A DNA stretch of 64,000 bases from Streptomyces uncialis (GTDB taxonomy: Bacteria; Actinomycetota; Actinomycetes; Streptomycetales; Streptomycetaceae): NCBI RefSeq assembly GCF_001905345.1, contig NZ_LFBV01000002.1, forward strand, positions 1,116,001 through 1,180,000. The letters run 5' to 3'. The notes beneath the pieces are model-generated. The model was not told where the DNA came from. It ran no database searches and saw nothing but the letters and a program-made list of their open reading frames with translations. The translations under genes and the position numbers were made by a program. This document shows positions 7,194-15,236 of the stretch, piece by piece (positions within the stretch are counted from its first letter, which is position 1; each line of letters begins with the position of its first letter).

Positions 7194-9614
7194 TCAACGG
7201 TCCACTCTCTCACCCGTGCCGGACGGGTCGGCGCTTTCCGCAGCGGTGTCCGGTGTCGGGTCACTCGGCTGCACGGGATCGGCTGCCCCGGTCGTGGCGG
7301 GCGACACGCCGTCGGCCGTGGTGGCACCGCCCGGTACGGCGTCCGTCCCCGCCGTACCGTCCGTTCCCCCGCCGGTGTCCGTGGCCCCGGGCGCGTCGCC
7401 GTCCCGCTGGGCCTCCTCGGCGGCCTGCCGGGCCACCGCGCGCTTGCGCTGCTGGTACATCCGGAACCCGGCGAGGACCAGCAGCAGCAGCCCGCCCGCG
7501 ATCACCAGCATCACCGTGGGCGTCAGCTCATTGACGTGGACCTGGAACCGTACGGGGTCGCCGTACGGGGTGCCGTCCCTGGTGAAGAGCTGCGCTTCGA
7601 CATCGACGATGCCGTTGGCGTTGGCGTTCGTGTCGAACTTCAGGGTCTGGCTCCGCTGGGCGGCCACCTTGACCGGCTGCTCCGCGTACGCCTCGTCGCC
7701 GATCTTGAGGCGGGTCGGCTTGCTGGAGGTCAGCCGCAGCACCAGATCGTCGACGCCCTGGACGAGCGTGTTCTTGACGGTCACCGGGATGATCGCGCTT
7801 CTGCCGGAGAGCTGTGCGTCCGACTTGTCGATCAGCTGGACGCTGCGCATCAGATCGGCCAGATGGCTCTCCACCCCGTCCCGGAAATCCGACGCCTCCC
7901 CCGCCCGGCCGCGCCACGAGGTCGACATGGCCCGGTCGATCGCCCGTCCGAAGGGCGTCACCACCCGGTCCGGCTCGGCGAGGATCACCTTGAAGCTGCC
8001 GAGCTCCGACTGGATGCGCTGGATCTGCTGGAACGCCTGCACGTTCAGTTCCTGCTTGCGCAACCGCTTCGGGTACTCCCCACCGGACGGGACCCGGGTG
8101 GTCGCGCCGGGGTCGGGCTTTGCCTTGGCCGCGGCCGGCAGGTCCTGGATGTCCGTCCAGCGCCCGTCCTGGAGCGTGTGGAGCACGGCCGCCATGGACT
8201 GGGCCTGACTGGCGGTGGGCATACGCTGCGGGGCCACCACGACGCTGCGCGGCTCGCCCGGGTCCTGGAGGGTGATCATCAGGCTCTGGGCGAGGAACTC
8301 CTGCACGGCGTGCGTCGCGGTCCCGGCGCGGGTCAGATCGCCCTGGAACACCGTGGAAAGCCGTGCGTCGGCCACCACCGCGGTCGTTCCGCCGCCTATG
8401 GGTCGTGGCGCGCTCGGTGTGTAGGGGAGTCCACCGGTCTCACGGAGGCTGTCGCTGCGGGTGATGACGGTGTCGGCTCCGGCGGAGGTCGCCACATCCA
8501 CGACGGACGGGTCGATCGCGCCGTCGGCGGGCCAGGCGAAGTCGGTGACCGGCTTCACGTTGAGCGTCGACTCGACGGTCACCGACGCCACATCGGTGGC
8601 GTTCTTGAGGTGCCCCAGGGAACCGGCGACATGCTTGCCCTTGTGCGCGAGGGCCGCCAGGTCGGGGTCGGCGAACGGCAGGGCCACCACGGTCTTGCCC
8701 TGGACGGCCTTCTGGAGATCGCCGAGCCACTGACTGGCCACGGCCCGGTTCTTGCCCGGGACCGTGCCGTCACCGTCCTTGACGCGATACCCGGAGGCCA
8801 TCGCGGCGACGGACGCCAGCAGATCCGGATCGACGACCCAGGTCACGTCCAGGGAGCTGCCGAGGGCGAGCATCTGCTGGAGCCGGCCGCCGGGGCCGAT
8901 CTCCTCGACGAGGGCGTCGTCCTCGAACACCCTGGTCTGCTGCTCGTCCGAACCGGTCTCCGCCGTGAGATGGGTGGCGGAGACCAGCGGCCACAGGAAC
9001 GCCGTCTTCGTCTTGGCGTCGGACTCCCCGGGCTGCCAGGGCAGGAAGGTCCGCTCGATCCCCAGCACCTGCTCGTACGACTGCGCCGAGGGAAGGCCGG
9101 TGAGGGCGACCCCGAGCTGGTAGACGCCCTCGGAGTCGAGATCGAGGTCCTTCACGGGCACCGAGATGCTGAAGTCCTGGGTGAGCCCGGGAGGCAGCTC
9201 GGCGATGTCCTGGACGTACTTGCCGCCCACCCGCTCGCCGTCCACCCCCTGGATGTACTGGCCGCGCCTGTCGGCGGCGTCGAGGGCGCTGCGGGTGCGC
9301 AGCACGGAACCGACCATCAGATCGACCGTGCCGTCGGTGATCGTCCGCTTGCTGTTGTTCGTGACCGTGCCCCGGACGGTCAGGGTGTCGTCCTCGCCGG
9401 GCGCGGTGGGCGTGAGGGTGTTGAGCGAGACATCGACGACGCCCTTGTCCGCGTCGGCCTGGGGTGCCGTCTCCGGCCGCGCGTGCGCGGGCATGGCGGC
9501 GGGGAGCGCCGCTCCGGCCAGTAGGGGGACCGCGGCGGCCAGGACACCGGTGCGCCGGAGCCACCGGCGGGCAGGTGAGGGAGTGGTCCCCTGGAAGTCT
9601 GCCGCCTCGGCCAC
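7194..9614 (-). CDS. Secreted, C-terminally membrane-anchored DUF6049-type protein
   Basis: 806 residues, unknown function. A signal peptide (WLRRTGVLAAAVPLLAGAAL) ends near an AHA site around residue 46. A large extracytoplasmic part rich in beta-strand segments follows, with one transmembrane anchor near residues 715-735 (VMLVIAGGLLLLVLAGF) and a basic, then acidic, low-complexity cytoplasmic tail. Proteins of this size and topology (DUF6049) sit beside murJ in many actinomycetes, and I assign it on layout and context rather than a catalytic motif. It is the first gene of a likely operon with murJ and the pseudokinase, so a role in the cell wall at the outer face is inferred. Confidence 0.75.
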   Translation of the reverse strand: MAEAADFQGTTPSPARRWLRRTGVLAAAVPLLAGAALPAAMPAHARPETAPQADADKGVVDVSLNTLTPTAPGEDDTLTVRGTVTNNSKRTITDGTVDLMVGSVLRTRSALDAADRRGQYIQGVDGERVGGKYVQDIAELPPGLTQDFSISVPVKDLDLDSEGVYQLGVALTGLPSAQSYEQVLGIERTFLPWQPGESDAKTKTAFLWPLVSATHLTAETGSDEQQTRVFEDDALVEEIGPGGRLQQMLALGSSLDVTWVVDPDLLASVAAMASGYRVKDGDGTVPGKNRAVASQWLGDLQKAVQGKTVVALPFADPDLAALAHKGKHVAGSLGHLKNATDVASVTVESTLNVKPVTDFAWPADGAIDPSVVDVATSAGADTVITRSDSLRETGGLPYTPSAPRPIGGGTTAVVADARLSTVFQGDLTRAGTATHAVQEFLAQSLMITLQDPGEPRSVVVAPQRMPTASQAQSMAAVLHTLQDGRWTDIQDLPAAAKAKPDPGATTRVPSGGEYPKRLRKQELNVQAFQQIQRIQSELGSFKVILAEPDRVVTPFGRAIDRAMSTSWRGRAGEASDFRDGVESHLADLMRSVQLIDKSDAQLSGRSAIIPVTVKNTLVQGVDDLVLRLTSSKPTRLKIGDEAYAEQPVKVAAQRSQTLKFDTNANANGIVDVEAQLFTRDGTPYGDPVRFQVHVNELTPTVMLVIAGGLLLLVLAGFRMYQQRKRAVARQAAEEAQRDGDAPGATDTGGGTDGTAGTDAVPGGATTADGVSPATTGAADPVQPSDPTPDTAAESADPSGTGERVDR

Positions 9615-9938
9615 GCGCTTGCCCGTCCCTCGTCGTCGTCAGTGGTCGTCCATAAGTGCGTCCACGCATGGTAACGATGCGCGCTGGGTACAAGTGCCGC
9701 GGTCCACTCCAGATCATGGAGGGCGGCGGTCGTCGGATCGTACGGCCCGCCGGTGCCGCCCGGCGCCACCTCGCGGGATCGGGCGCTGTCCGATCATGAC
9801 CGTATTAATGGCCGCATGATCAGGAATGGCACACGCAGAAGAAGGAGCGTCTCTCCCGCGCCTGCCTTCCACCCGCCGGCCGATCATCGCGGATAACGGG
9901 GCGCCCGCCCCAGGCGGAGCCACGTACCCTTTCCTGTT
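9615..9938. promoter_or_regulatory. Divergent intergenic region
   Basis: 324 bases between the leftward secreted-protein/murJ operon and the rightward cca gene. Promoters for both must lie here. I see two GATCATGA/CATGATC-type segments around 9790-9820 but no confident -35/-10 pair or operator. Confidence 0.4.
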
Positions 9939-11432
9939 GTGCCGAACGCCAATGAAGACAACCTCAGCGCCCTGAGCCAGGCGCAGCATCTCGCCGTCAG
10001 TGAGCTGCTGCGGGTCTCCCCTGTCGCCGACGAGCTAGCCCGCCGATTCCAGGCTGCCGGGTTCTCCCTGGCCCTGGTCGGCGGCTCGGTCCGGGACGCG
10101 TTGCTCGGCCGTCTCGGCAATGATCTCGACTTCACCACGGACGCGCGTCCGGAGGATGTGCTGAAGATCGTGCGGCCCTGGGCGGACTCCGTCTGGGAGG
10201 TCGGGATCGCCTTCGGGACGGTCGGCTGCCAGAAGGACGCCCGGGTGGAGAGCCCGGACGCGGACGGTGGGGCGGCGGAGCAGCTATTCCAGATCGAGAT
10301 CACGACGTACCGGTCGGAGGCGTACGACCGCAGCTCGCGCAAGCCCGAGGTGTCGTACGGGGACTCCATCGAAGAGGATCTTGTACGTCGGGATTTCACG
10401 GTGAACGCGATGGCCGTCGCGCTGCCGGAGAAGGAGTTCATCGACCCGCACGGCGGGTTGCGTGATCTCGCGGAGCGGGCGCTGCGGACGCCCGGTACCC
10501 CGGAGGAGTCCTTCTCGGACGATCCGCTGCGGATGATGCGGGCGGCGCGGTTCGCGGCCCAGCTCGATTTCGAGGTCGCTCCGGAGGTGGTCGCGGCGAT
10601 GACCGCGATGGCCGACCGGATCGGCATCGTGTCGGCGGAGCGGGTACGGGACGAGCTGAACAAGCTCATCCTCTCCGCGCATCCCCGTAAGGGCCTCACA
10701 CTGCTGGTGGATACCGGCCTCGCCCAGCATGTGCTGCCCGAGCTTCCGGCGCTGCGGCTGGAGCGGGACGAGCACCACCGGCACAAGGACGTCTACGAGC
10801 ACACGCTGATCGTGCTGGAGCAGGCGATGGCCCTGGAGGAGGACGGTCCGGACCTCGTCCTGCGGCTCGCGGCCCTGCTGCATGACATCGGCAAGCCCCG
10901 CACCCGCCGGTTCGAGGACGACGGGCGGGTCTCGTTCCACCACCATGAGGTGGTCGGCGCGAAGATGACCAAGAAGCGGCTGACCGCGCTCAAGTACTCG
11001 AACGAGCTGGTGAAGGACATCTCGCGCCTGGTCGAGCTGCATCTGCGGTTCCACGGCTACGGCACAGGGGAGTGGACCGACTCGGCCGTCCGCCGCTATG
11101 TGCGGGACTCGGGCCCCTTGCTGGAGCGGCTGCACAAGCTCACACGGTCCGACTGCACCACCCGGAACAAGAGGAAGGCCGCTGCTCTCTCCCGGGCCTA
11201 CGACGGGTTGGAGGAGCGTATCGAGCGCCTCCAGGAGCAGGAGGAGCTGGATTCCATCCGCCCCGACCTGGACGGCAACGAGATCATGGAGATCCTCTCG
11301 GTGGGACCCGGCCCGGCGATCGGCCAAGCCTACGCGTTCCTGCTGGAGCTGAGGCTGGAGAACGGGCCGATGCAGCGCGATGACGCGGTGTCCGCGCTCA
11401 AGGAGTGGTGGGCCACGCAGTCACAGGGCTGA
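9939..11432 (+). CDS. cca: CCA tRNA nucleotidyltransferase / polynucleotide adenylyltransferase family
   Basis: Adds or repairs the 3'-CCA of tRNAs. The 497 residues begin with the class II nucleotidyltransferase head (GGSVRDALLGR followed by the DLDFTTDA metal-binding motif, residues about 48-65). The neck and RNA-binding domains come next (DPLRMMRAARFAAQL). An HD phosphohydrolase domain follows in the C-terminal half, with H(R)HKDVYEH and LLHDIGKP. The start is a GTG at 9939, the only start that keeps the short N-terminal helix; no strong Shine-Dalgarno is visible. It stands alone and converges with the MFS gene across a parS-containing palindrome. Confidence 0.94.
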   Translation: MPNANEDNLSALSQAQHLAVSELLRVSPVADELARRFQAAGFSLALVGGSVRDALLGRLGNDLDFTTDARPEDVLKIVRPWADSVWEVGIAFGTVGCQKDARVESPDADGGAAEQLFQIEITTYRSEAYDRSSRKPEVSYGDSIEEDLVRRDFTVNAMAVALPEKEFIDPHGGLRDLAERALRTPGTPEESFSDDPLRMMRAARFAAQLDFEVAPEVVAAMTAMADRIGIVSAERVRDELNKLILSAHPRKGLTLLVDTGLAQHVLPELPALRLERDEHHRHKDVYEHTLIVLEQAMALEEDGPDLVLRLAALLHDIGKPRTRRFEDDGRVSFHHHEVVGAKMTKKRLTALKYSNELVKDISRLVELHLRFHGYGTGEWTDSAVRRYVRDSGPLLERLHKLTRSDCTTRNKRKAAALSRAYDGLEERIERLQEQEELDSIRPDLDGNEIMEILSVGPGPAIGQAYAFLLELRLENGPMQRDDAVSALKEWWATQSQG

Positions 11433-11446
11433 CCGCCCCGCTCGAT

Positions 11447-11460
11447 GTTTCACGTGGAAC
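11447..11460 (-). other. parS site (reverse-oriented variant)
   Basis: GTTTCACGTGGAAC, the reverse complement of the GTTCCACGTGAAAC variant used elsewhere in this window. It lies 15 bases after the cca stop codon. Confidence 0.85.
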
Positions 11461-11482
11461 ATGAGCCAGGAGCGGACGGTGG

Positions 11483-11536
11483 CGATCAGACGGAGGGGCG
11501 ATGTTTCACGTGAAACATCGCCCCTCCGTCTGATCG
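11483..11536. terminator. Perfect 54-bp palindrome: bidirectional terminator with parS at its centre
   Basis: Both 27-base arms match without a mismatch and meet at the CAC|GTG core of a consensus parS (11503-11516). The palindrome lies between the converging cca and MFS genes and contains the last codons of the MFS gene. As RNA it would form a long GC-rich hairpin in either direction; as DNA it offers a ParB site. Confidence 0.85.
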
Positions 11537-12805
11537 TCGGCCCAGCCGGATCATCGTCAGCGCGATCACCGCGTACAGGCCCGCCACGGTGATCACCAGT
11601 GGTGCGGACCGTCCGTCGGCGGGAAGCATCAGGGCGGCCACTCCGGCCGCGCCCACGAACGCGACATTGAACAGGACGTCGTAGACGGAGAAGATCCGGC
11701 CCCGGTAGCGGTCCTCGACCGAGGACTGCACCACCGTGTCGGTAGCGATCTTGGCGCCCTGGGTCACCAGTCCCAGCACGAAGGCGGCCACCAGGATCGG
11801 GGCCGGGGCGAAGGACAGACACAGAGCCGGTGCCAGCACGGCCGCGGAACCCGCGCAGACGGCGATCCAGCCACGGGTGCCCAAGCGGCTCACCGCCCAG
11901 GGAGTGAAGACGGCGGCGACGAAGAATCCGGCGCCGGAGATACCCACCGCGAGCCCGAGCAGGGCAAGCCCGCGCTCGGAGCCGTCGTCATCGGCCGACC
12001 AGGCGTACCGGCACAGCATCAGCACCATCACGGTCAGGGCGCCATAGCAGAACCGCATCACCGTCATCGCGCCCAGCGCCCAGGCGGCACCCTGACGGGG
12101 CGGCTCCAGCAGATGGCGGACCCCGGCGGCGAGTCCCCGTGCCGTCCCGGTCAGCTGGGCCGTCAGACGGTCGTGGCGGTGCCGGGTCGCGTCGGGGCCG
12201 AGGGCCTGACGGCCGAACCGCAGCGCCGCGAGCGCGGCACAGAGATAGAGGGCGGCACCCAGCAGGACGACGGCGACATCGGAGTCGTCGACGATCAGCC
12301 GGACACCGAAGGCGAGTCCCCCGCCCGCGGTCGCGGCCAGGGTTCCGGCGGTCGGGGAGAGCGAGTTCGCGATGACCAGCCGGTCGGCGTCCACGACCCG
12401 GGGCAGGGCGGCCGAGAGCCCGGCGAGGACGAACCGGTTGACGGCGGTGACGCACAGCGCGGAGGCGTAGAACAGCCAGTCCGGCACGCCGCTGATCATC
12501 AGGACACCGGTCAGCGCGGCCAGGACCGCCCGCAGCAGGTTTCCGTGAAGGAACACCTGCCGGCGGGGCCAGCGGTCGAGAAGCACACCGGCGAACGGGC
12601 CGATGAGCGAGTACGGCAGAAGCAGGACCGCCATCGCCGAGGCGATCGCGGCGGGCGAGGTCTGCTTCTCCGGGGAGAAGACCACATAGGTGGCGAGGGC
12701 GACCTGGTACACCCCGTCGGCACCCTGGGACAGCAGACGCACGGCAAGCAGACGCCGGAATCCCTGGAAGCGCAGCAGTACACGCAGATCCCGAACGACA
12801 GTCAT
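11486..12805 (-). CDS. Major facilitator superfamily exporter
   Basis: Twelve-helix MFS transporter of about 439 residues, no recognisable substrate. The N-half shows a LLDRWPRRQVF loop 2-3 motif of the drug:H+ antiporter type. The start chosen is ATG 12805 (MTVVRDLRVLLRFQGF), 8 bases after GGTGAGG; a GTG two codons earlier is also possible. The last ten residues, MFHVKHRPSV, are read from the parS palindrome and are an accident of that DNA element rather than part of the fold. Its start lies 22 bases after a strong hairpin that ends the ino1 transcript. Confidence 0.85.
   Translation of the reverse strand: MTVVRDLRVLLRFQGFRRLLAVRLLSQGADGVYQVALATYVVFSPEKQTSPAAIASAMAVLLLPYSLIGPFAGVLLDRWPRRQVFLHGNLLRAVLAALTGVLMISGVPDWLFYASALCVTAVNRFVLAGLSAALPRVVDADRLVIANSLSPTAGTLAATAGGGLAFGVRLIVDDSDVAVVLLGAALYLCAALAALRFGRQALGPDATRHRHDRLTAQLTGTARGLAAGVRHLLEPPRQGAAWALGAMTVMRFCYGALTVMVLMLCRYAWSADDDGSERGLALLGLAVGISGAGFFVAAVFTPWAVSRLGTRGWIAVCAGSAAVLAPALCLSFAPAPILVAAFVLGLVTQGAKIATDTVVQSSVEDRYRGRIFSVYDVLFNVAFVGAAGVAALMLPADGRSAPLVITVAGLYAVIALTMIRLGRRSDGGAMFHVKHRPSV
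11503..11516. other. parS site, perfect consensus
   Basis: GTTTCACGTGAAAC at the dyad of the 54-bp palindrome; it overlaps the 3' end of the MFS coding sequence. Confidence 0.92.
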
Positions 12806-12826
12806 CTCCACACCCTCACCTGTGCG

Positions 12827-12857
12827 AAGGTCCCCGGGCAGGAGACCCGGGGACCTT
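12827..12857 (-). terminator. Hairpin between ino1 and the MFS gene
   Basis: Arms AAGGTCCCCGGG (12827-12838) and CCCGGGGACCTT (12846-12857) form a 12-bp perfect stem with a 7-base loop. On the minus strand it follows ino1 by about 145 bases and precedes the MFS start by 22, so it is either the ino1 terminator or a leader structure of the MFS mRNA. Confidence 0.6.
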
Positions 12858-13002
12858 TGACAACCCTGTGGAGCGGCGGCCTCGGCCGCCTTCCGGAACG
12901 AGGGCGTCAGCGCGGTGTGTGCCGCGCGGACGCCGTCCTGGTGCTCGTCAAGCTTCCGGCACCGCCGATGCCCTCAGCTTCGCTGGGTCTTGCCGGCGCG
13001 GT

Positions 13003-14085
13003 TCAGCCGTCGACCTCACCCTTGATGAACTTCTCCACGTTCTCGCGGGCCTCGTCGTCGAAGTACTGCACCGGCGGGCTCTTCATGAAGTAGCTGGACG
13101 CCGACAGGATCGGGCCACCGAGCCCGCGGTCCATGGCGATCTTCGCCGCGCGCAGCGCGTCGATGATGACACCGGCGGAGTTCGGGGAGTCCCAGACCTC
13201 CAGCTTGTACTCCAGGTTCAGCGGAACGTCACCGAACGCACGGCCCTCCAGGCGGACGTAGGCCCACTTGCGGTCGTCCAGCCACGCGACGTAGTCGGAC
13301 GGGCCGATGTGGACGTTCTTCTCGCCGAGGTCCCGGTCGGGGATCTGCGAGGTGACGGCCTGCGTCTTGGAGATCTTCTTGGACTCCAGGCGCTCACGCT
13401 CAAGCATGTTCTTGAAGTCCATGTTGCCGCCGACGTTGAGCTGCATCGTGCGGTCCAGGACGACGCCCCGGTCCTCGAACAGCTTCGCCATGACGCGGTG
13501 CGTGATGGTCGCACCGACCTGCGACTTGATGTCGTCACCGACGATCGGCACACCGGCCTCGGTGAACTTGTCCGCCCACTCCTTGGTACCGGCGATGAAG
13601 ACCGGCAGAGCGTTGACGAAGCCGACCTTGGCGTCGATGGCGCACTGCGCGTAGAACTTCGCCGCGGCCTCGGAACCGACGGGCAGGTAGCAGACGAGGA
13701 CGTCGACCTGCTTGTCCTTGAGGGTCTGGACGATGTCGACCGGGGCGTCGGCGGACTCCTCGATCGTCTCGCGGTAGTACTTGCCGAGACCGTCGAGCGT
13801 GTGGCCGCGCTGGACCGTCACACCGGCGGACGGCACGTCACAGATCTTGATGGTGTTGTTCTCGCTGGCCCCGATGGCGTCCGAGAGGTCGAGGCCGACC
13901 TTCTTGGCGTCCACGTCGAAGGCTGCGACGAACTCCACGTCACGGACGTGGTACTCGCCGAACTGGACGTGCATGAGGCCCGGGACCCTGGCCGCCGGAT
14001 CGGCGTCCTTGTAGTACTCGACGCCCTGCACCAGTGAGGCGGCGCAGTTGCCCACGCCGACGATGGCTACGCGAACCGAACCCAT
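13003..14085 (-). CDS. ino1: Inositol-3-phosphate synthase
   Basis: Converts glucose 6-phosphate to inositol 3-phosphate using NAD+, feeding phosphatidylinositol and mycothiol synthesis. The 360 residues match the short actinobacterial form. An N-terminal Rossmann segment ([17 protein letters not shown]) is followed by the family motifs FINALPVF-like ([14 protein letters not shown]), [15 protein letters not shown] and a C-terminal SSYFMKSPP. The ATG at 14085 gives a start right at the nucleotide-binding strand. It is 43 bases after padR on the same strand, and a small hairpin lies in that gap, so it is probably co-transcribed with and controlled by the PadR protein. Confidence 0.95.
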   Translation of the reverse strand: MGSVRVAIVGVGNCAASLVQGVEYYKDADPAARVPGLMHVQFGEYHVRDVEFVAAFDVDAKKVGLDLSDAIGASENNTIKICDVPSAGVTVQRGHTLDGLGKYYRETIEESADAPVDIVQTLKDKQVDVLVCYLPVGSEAAAKFYAQCAIDAKVGFVNALPVFIAGTKEWADKFTEAGVPIVGDDIKSQVGATITHRVMAKLFEDRGVVLDRTMQLNVGGNMDFKNMLERERLESKKISKTQAVTSQIPDRDLGEKNVHIGPSDYVAWLDDRKWAYVRLEGRAFGDVPLNLEYKLEVWDSPNSAGVIIDALRAAKIAMDRGLGGPILSASSYFMKSPPVQYFDDEARENVEKFIKGEVDG

Positions 14086-14110
14086 TCCGCTTGCTCCCTG
14101 TATGTAACGG

Positions 14111-14131
14111 TGAAGTCCTGAGCGGACTTCA
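14111..14131 (-). promoter_or_regulatory. Small hairpin in the padR-ino1 junction
   Basis: TGAAGTCC (14111-14118) and GGACTTCA (14124-14131) pair around a five-base loop and include the padR stop codon. No U-tract follows, so it may act in processing or partial attenuation rather than full termination. Confidence 0.4.
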
Positions 14132-14842
14132 GATGGCGGTGTCGTCGGACGAATCCGGCCGGGAGGTGTCCCCGGGCCGGGGCAGGCCGTCCGATTTCCC
14201 TGATGTGTCCTGATGAGCTGACGCTCGGTGCTGAGCGGGGTCCCCGCCGGGGGCCGGTGCGGGCGGGGACGGCCGCTGGTTCCGTCCCGCCCGCTCGCTC
14301 TCGATCAGCTCGTTCAACCAGCGCACTTCCCGCTCCACGGACTCCATTCCGTGTCGCTGAAGTTCGAGGGTGTAGTCATCGAGGCGCTCCCGGGTCCGTG
14401 CCAGGGAGGCGCGCATCTTTTCGAGGCGCTCCTCCAGCCGGCTGCGGCGCCCTTCCAGTACGCGCATGCGTACATCTCTCGACGTCTGCCCGAAGAAGGC
14501 GAAGCGAGCAGCGAAGTGCTCGTCCTCGTATGCGTCGGGGCCTGTCTGCGAGAGCAGGTCCTCGAAGTGCTCCTTACCTTCCGCGGTCAGCCGGTAGACG
14601 ATCTTCGCGCGGCGCCCCGCCAGCGGTGCGGCCAGGGCGTCCTCGGGGGTGCCTGAGGACTCCTCGATCAACCATCCGCTGGCGACGAGGGTCTTCAGGC
14701 AGGGGTAGAGCGACCCATAGCTGAAGGCGCGGAACACCCCCAGCGAGGTGTTGAGCCGTTTGCGCAGCTCATAGCCGTGCATGGGGGACTCACGCAGCAG
14801 GCCGAGAACGGCGAACTCAAGGATGCCGGAGCGCCGGCTCAT
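14129..14842 (-). CDS. PadR-family transcriptional regulator
   Basis: 237 residues. The N-terminal winged helix-turn-helix is typical PadR ([19 protein letters not shown], then [18 protein letters not shown]). A coiled-coil-like dimerisation domain ([27 protein letters not shown]) follows, then about 50 disordered Pro/Asp-rich residues. It is the gene directly upstream of ino1, and a near-perfect inverted repeat of PadR type lies in its own promoter, so autoregulation and control of inositol synthesis are likely. Confidence 0.9.
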   Translation of the reverse strand: MSRRSGILEFAVLGLLRESPMHGYELRKRLNTSLGVFRAFSYGSLYPCLKTLVASGWLIEESSGTPEDALAAPLAGRRAKIVYRLTAEGKEHFEDLLSQTGPDAYEDEHFAARFAFFGQTSRDVRMRVLEGRRSRLEERLEKMRASLARTRERLDDYTLELQRHGMESVEREVRWLNELIESERAGRNQRPSPPAPAPGGDPAQHRASAHQDTSGKSDGLPRPGDTSRPDSSDDTAI

Positions 14843-15236
14843 CGTCGCCTCCTCCTTGTCGGTCCACTGTCGTCGGCCGGGGGCCGAAGTCCCCTGTCAC
14901 AGTCTTTATACCGGGCCGATGTATCGACTCGATACATCACGACGATAGAACGGTCATCCGGATGGGACAAGAGGGGGCATGGTGAACGGCGTCACATCAC
15001 TGATTCGTGGGAGCAAGTTGCCTGATTTGGGGTGAACTTCGGAGCTAGGTGGGTTTTGGTGGTGCGTAGTCTGTGCGGCATGCAATCCGGGGGGAACCGC
15101 GCGAGGCTTGAACGCGTCGTCGTCCCGGATGCGTTGCGGATGGGAGCTGACCGGGCCGCATCCGTATGTCGGGGGGAACCGGGAACCAGCCGCCGTTTCC
15201 AGGCGCGGGAGCGCCTGCCCTAGGAGTAGTCGTTCG
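14843..15236. other. padR / pbp divergent intergenic region
   Basis: 394 bases between divergent genes. Apart from the PadR inverted repeat I see a TAGGAG ribosome-binding site before the penicillin-binding-protein start and no second confident operator. Confidence 0.4.
14918..14938. promoter_or_regulatory. Probable PadR operator
   Basis: A 21-bp inverted repeat, GATGTATCGA-C-TCGATACATC, with perfect 10-base arms, 76 bases upstream of padR. It contains the ATGT...ACAT half-sites known for PadR proteins. It overlaps AT-rich sequence (TTTATA) that could be the promoter. Confidence 0.7.

Noticed and set aside
5584..9524. Two very long open frames antisense to murJ and the DUF6049-type gene
   Set aside because: The opposite strand carries clear MurJ and secreted-protein sequence; the long frames are low-complexity Arg/Gly/Pro strings.
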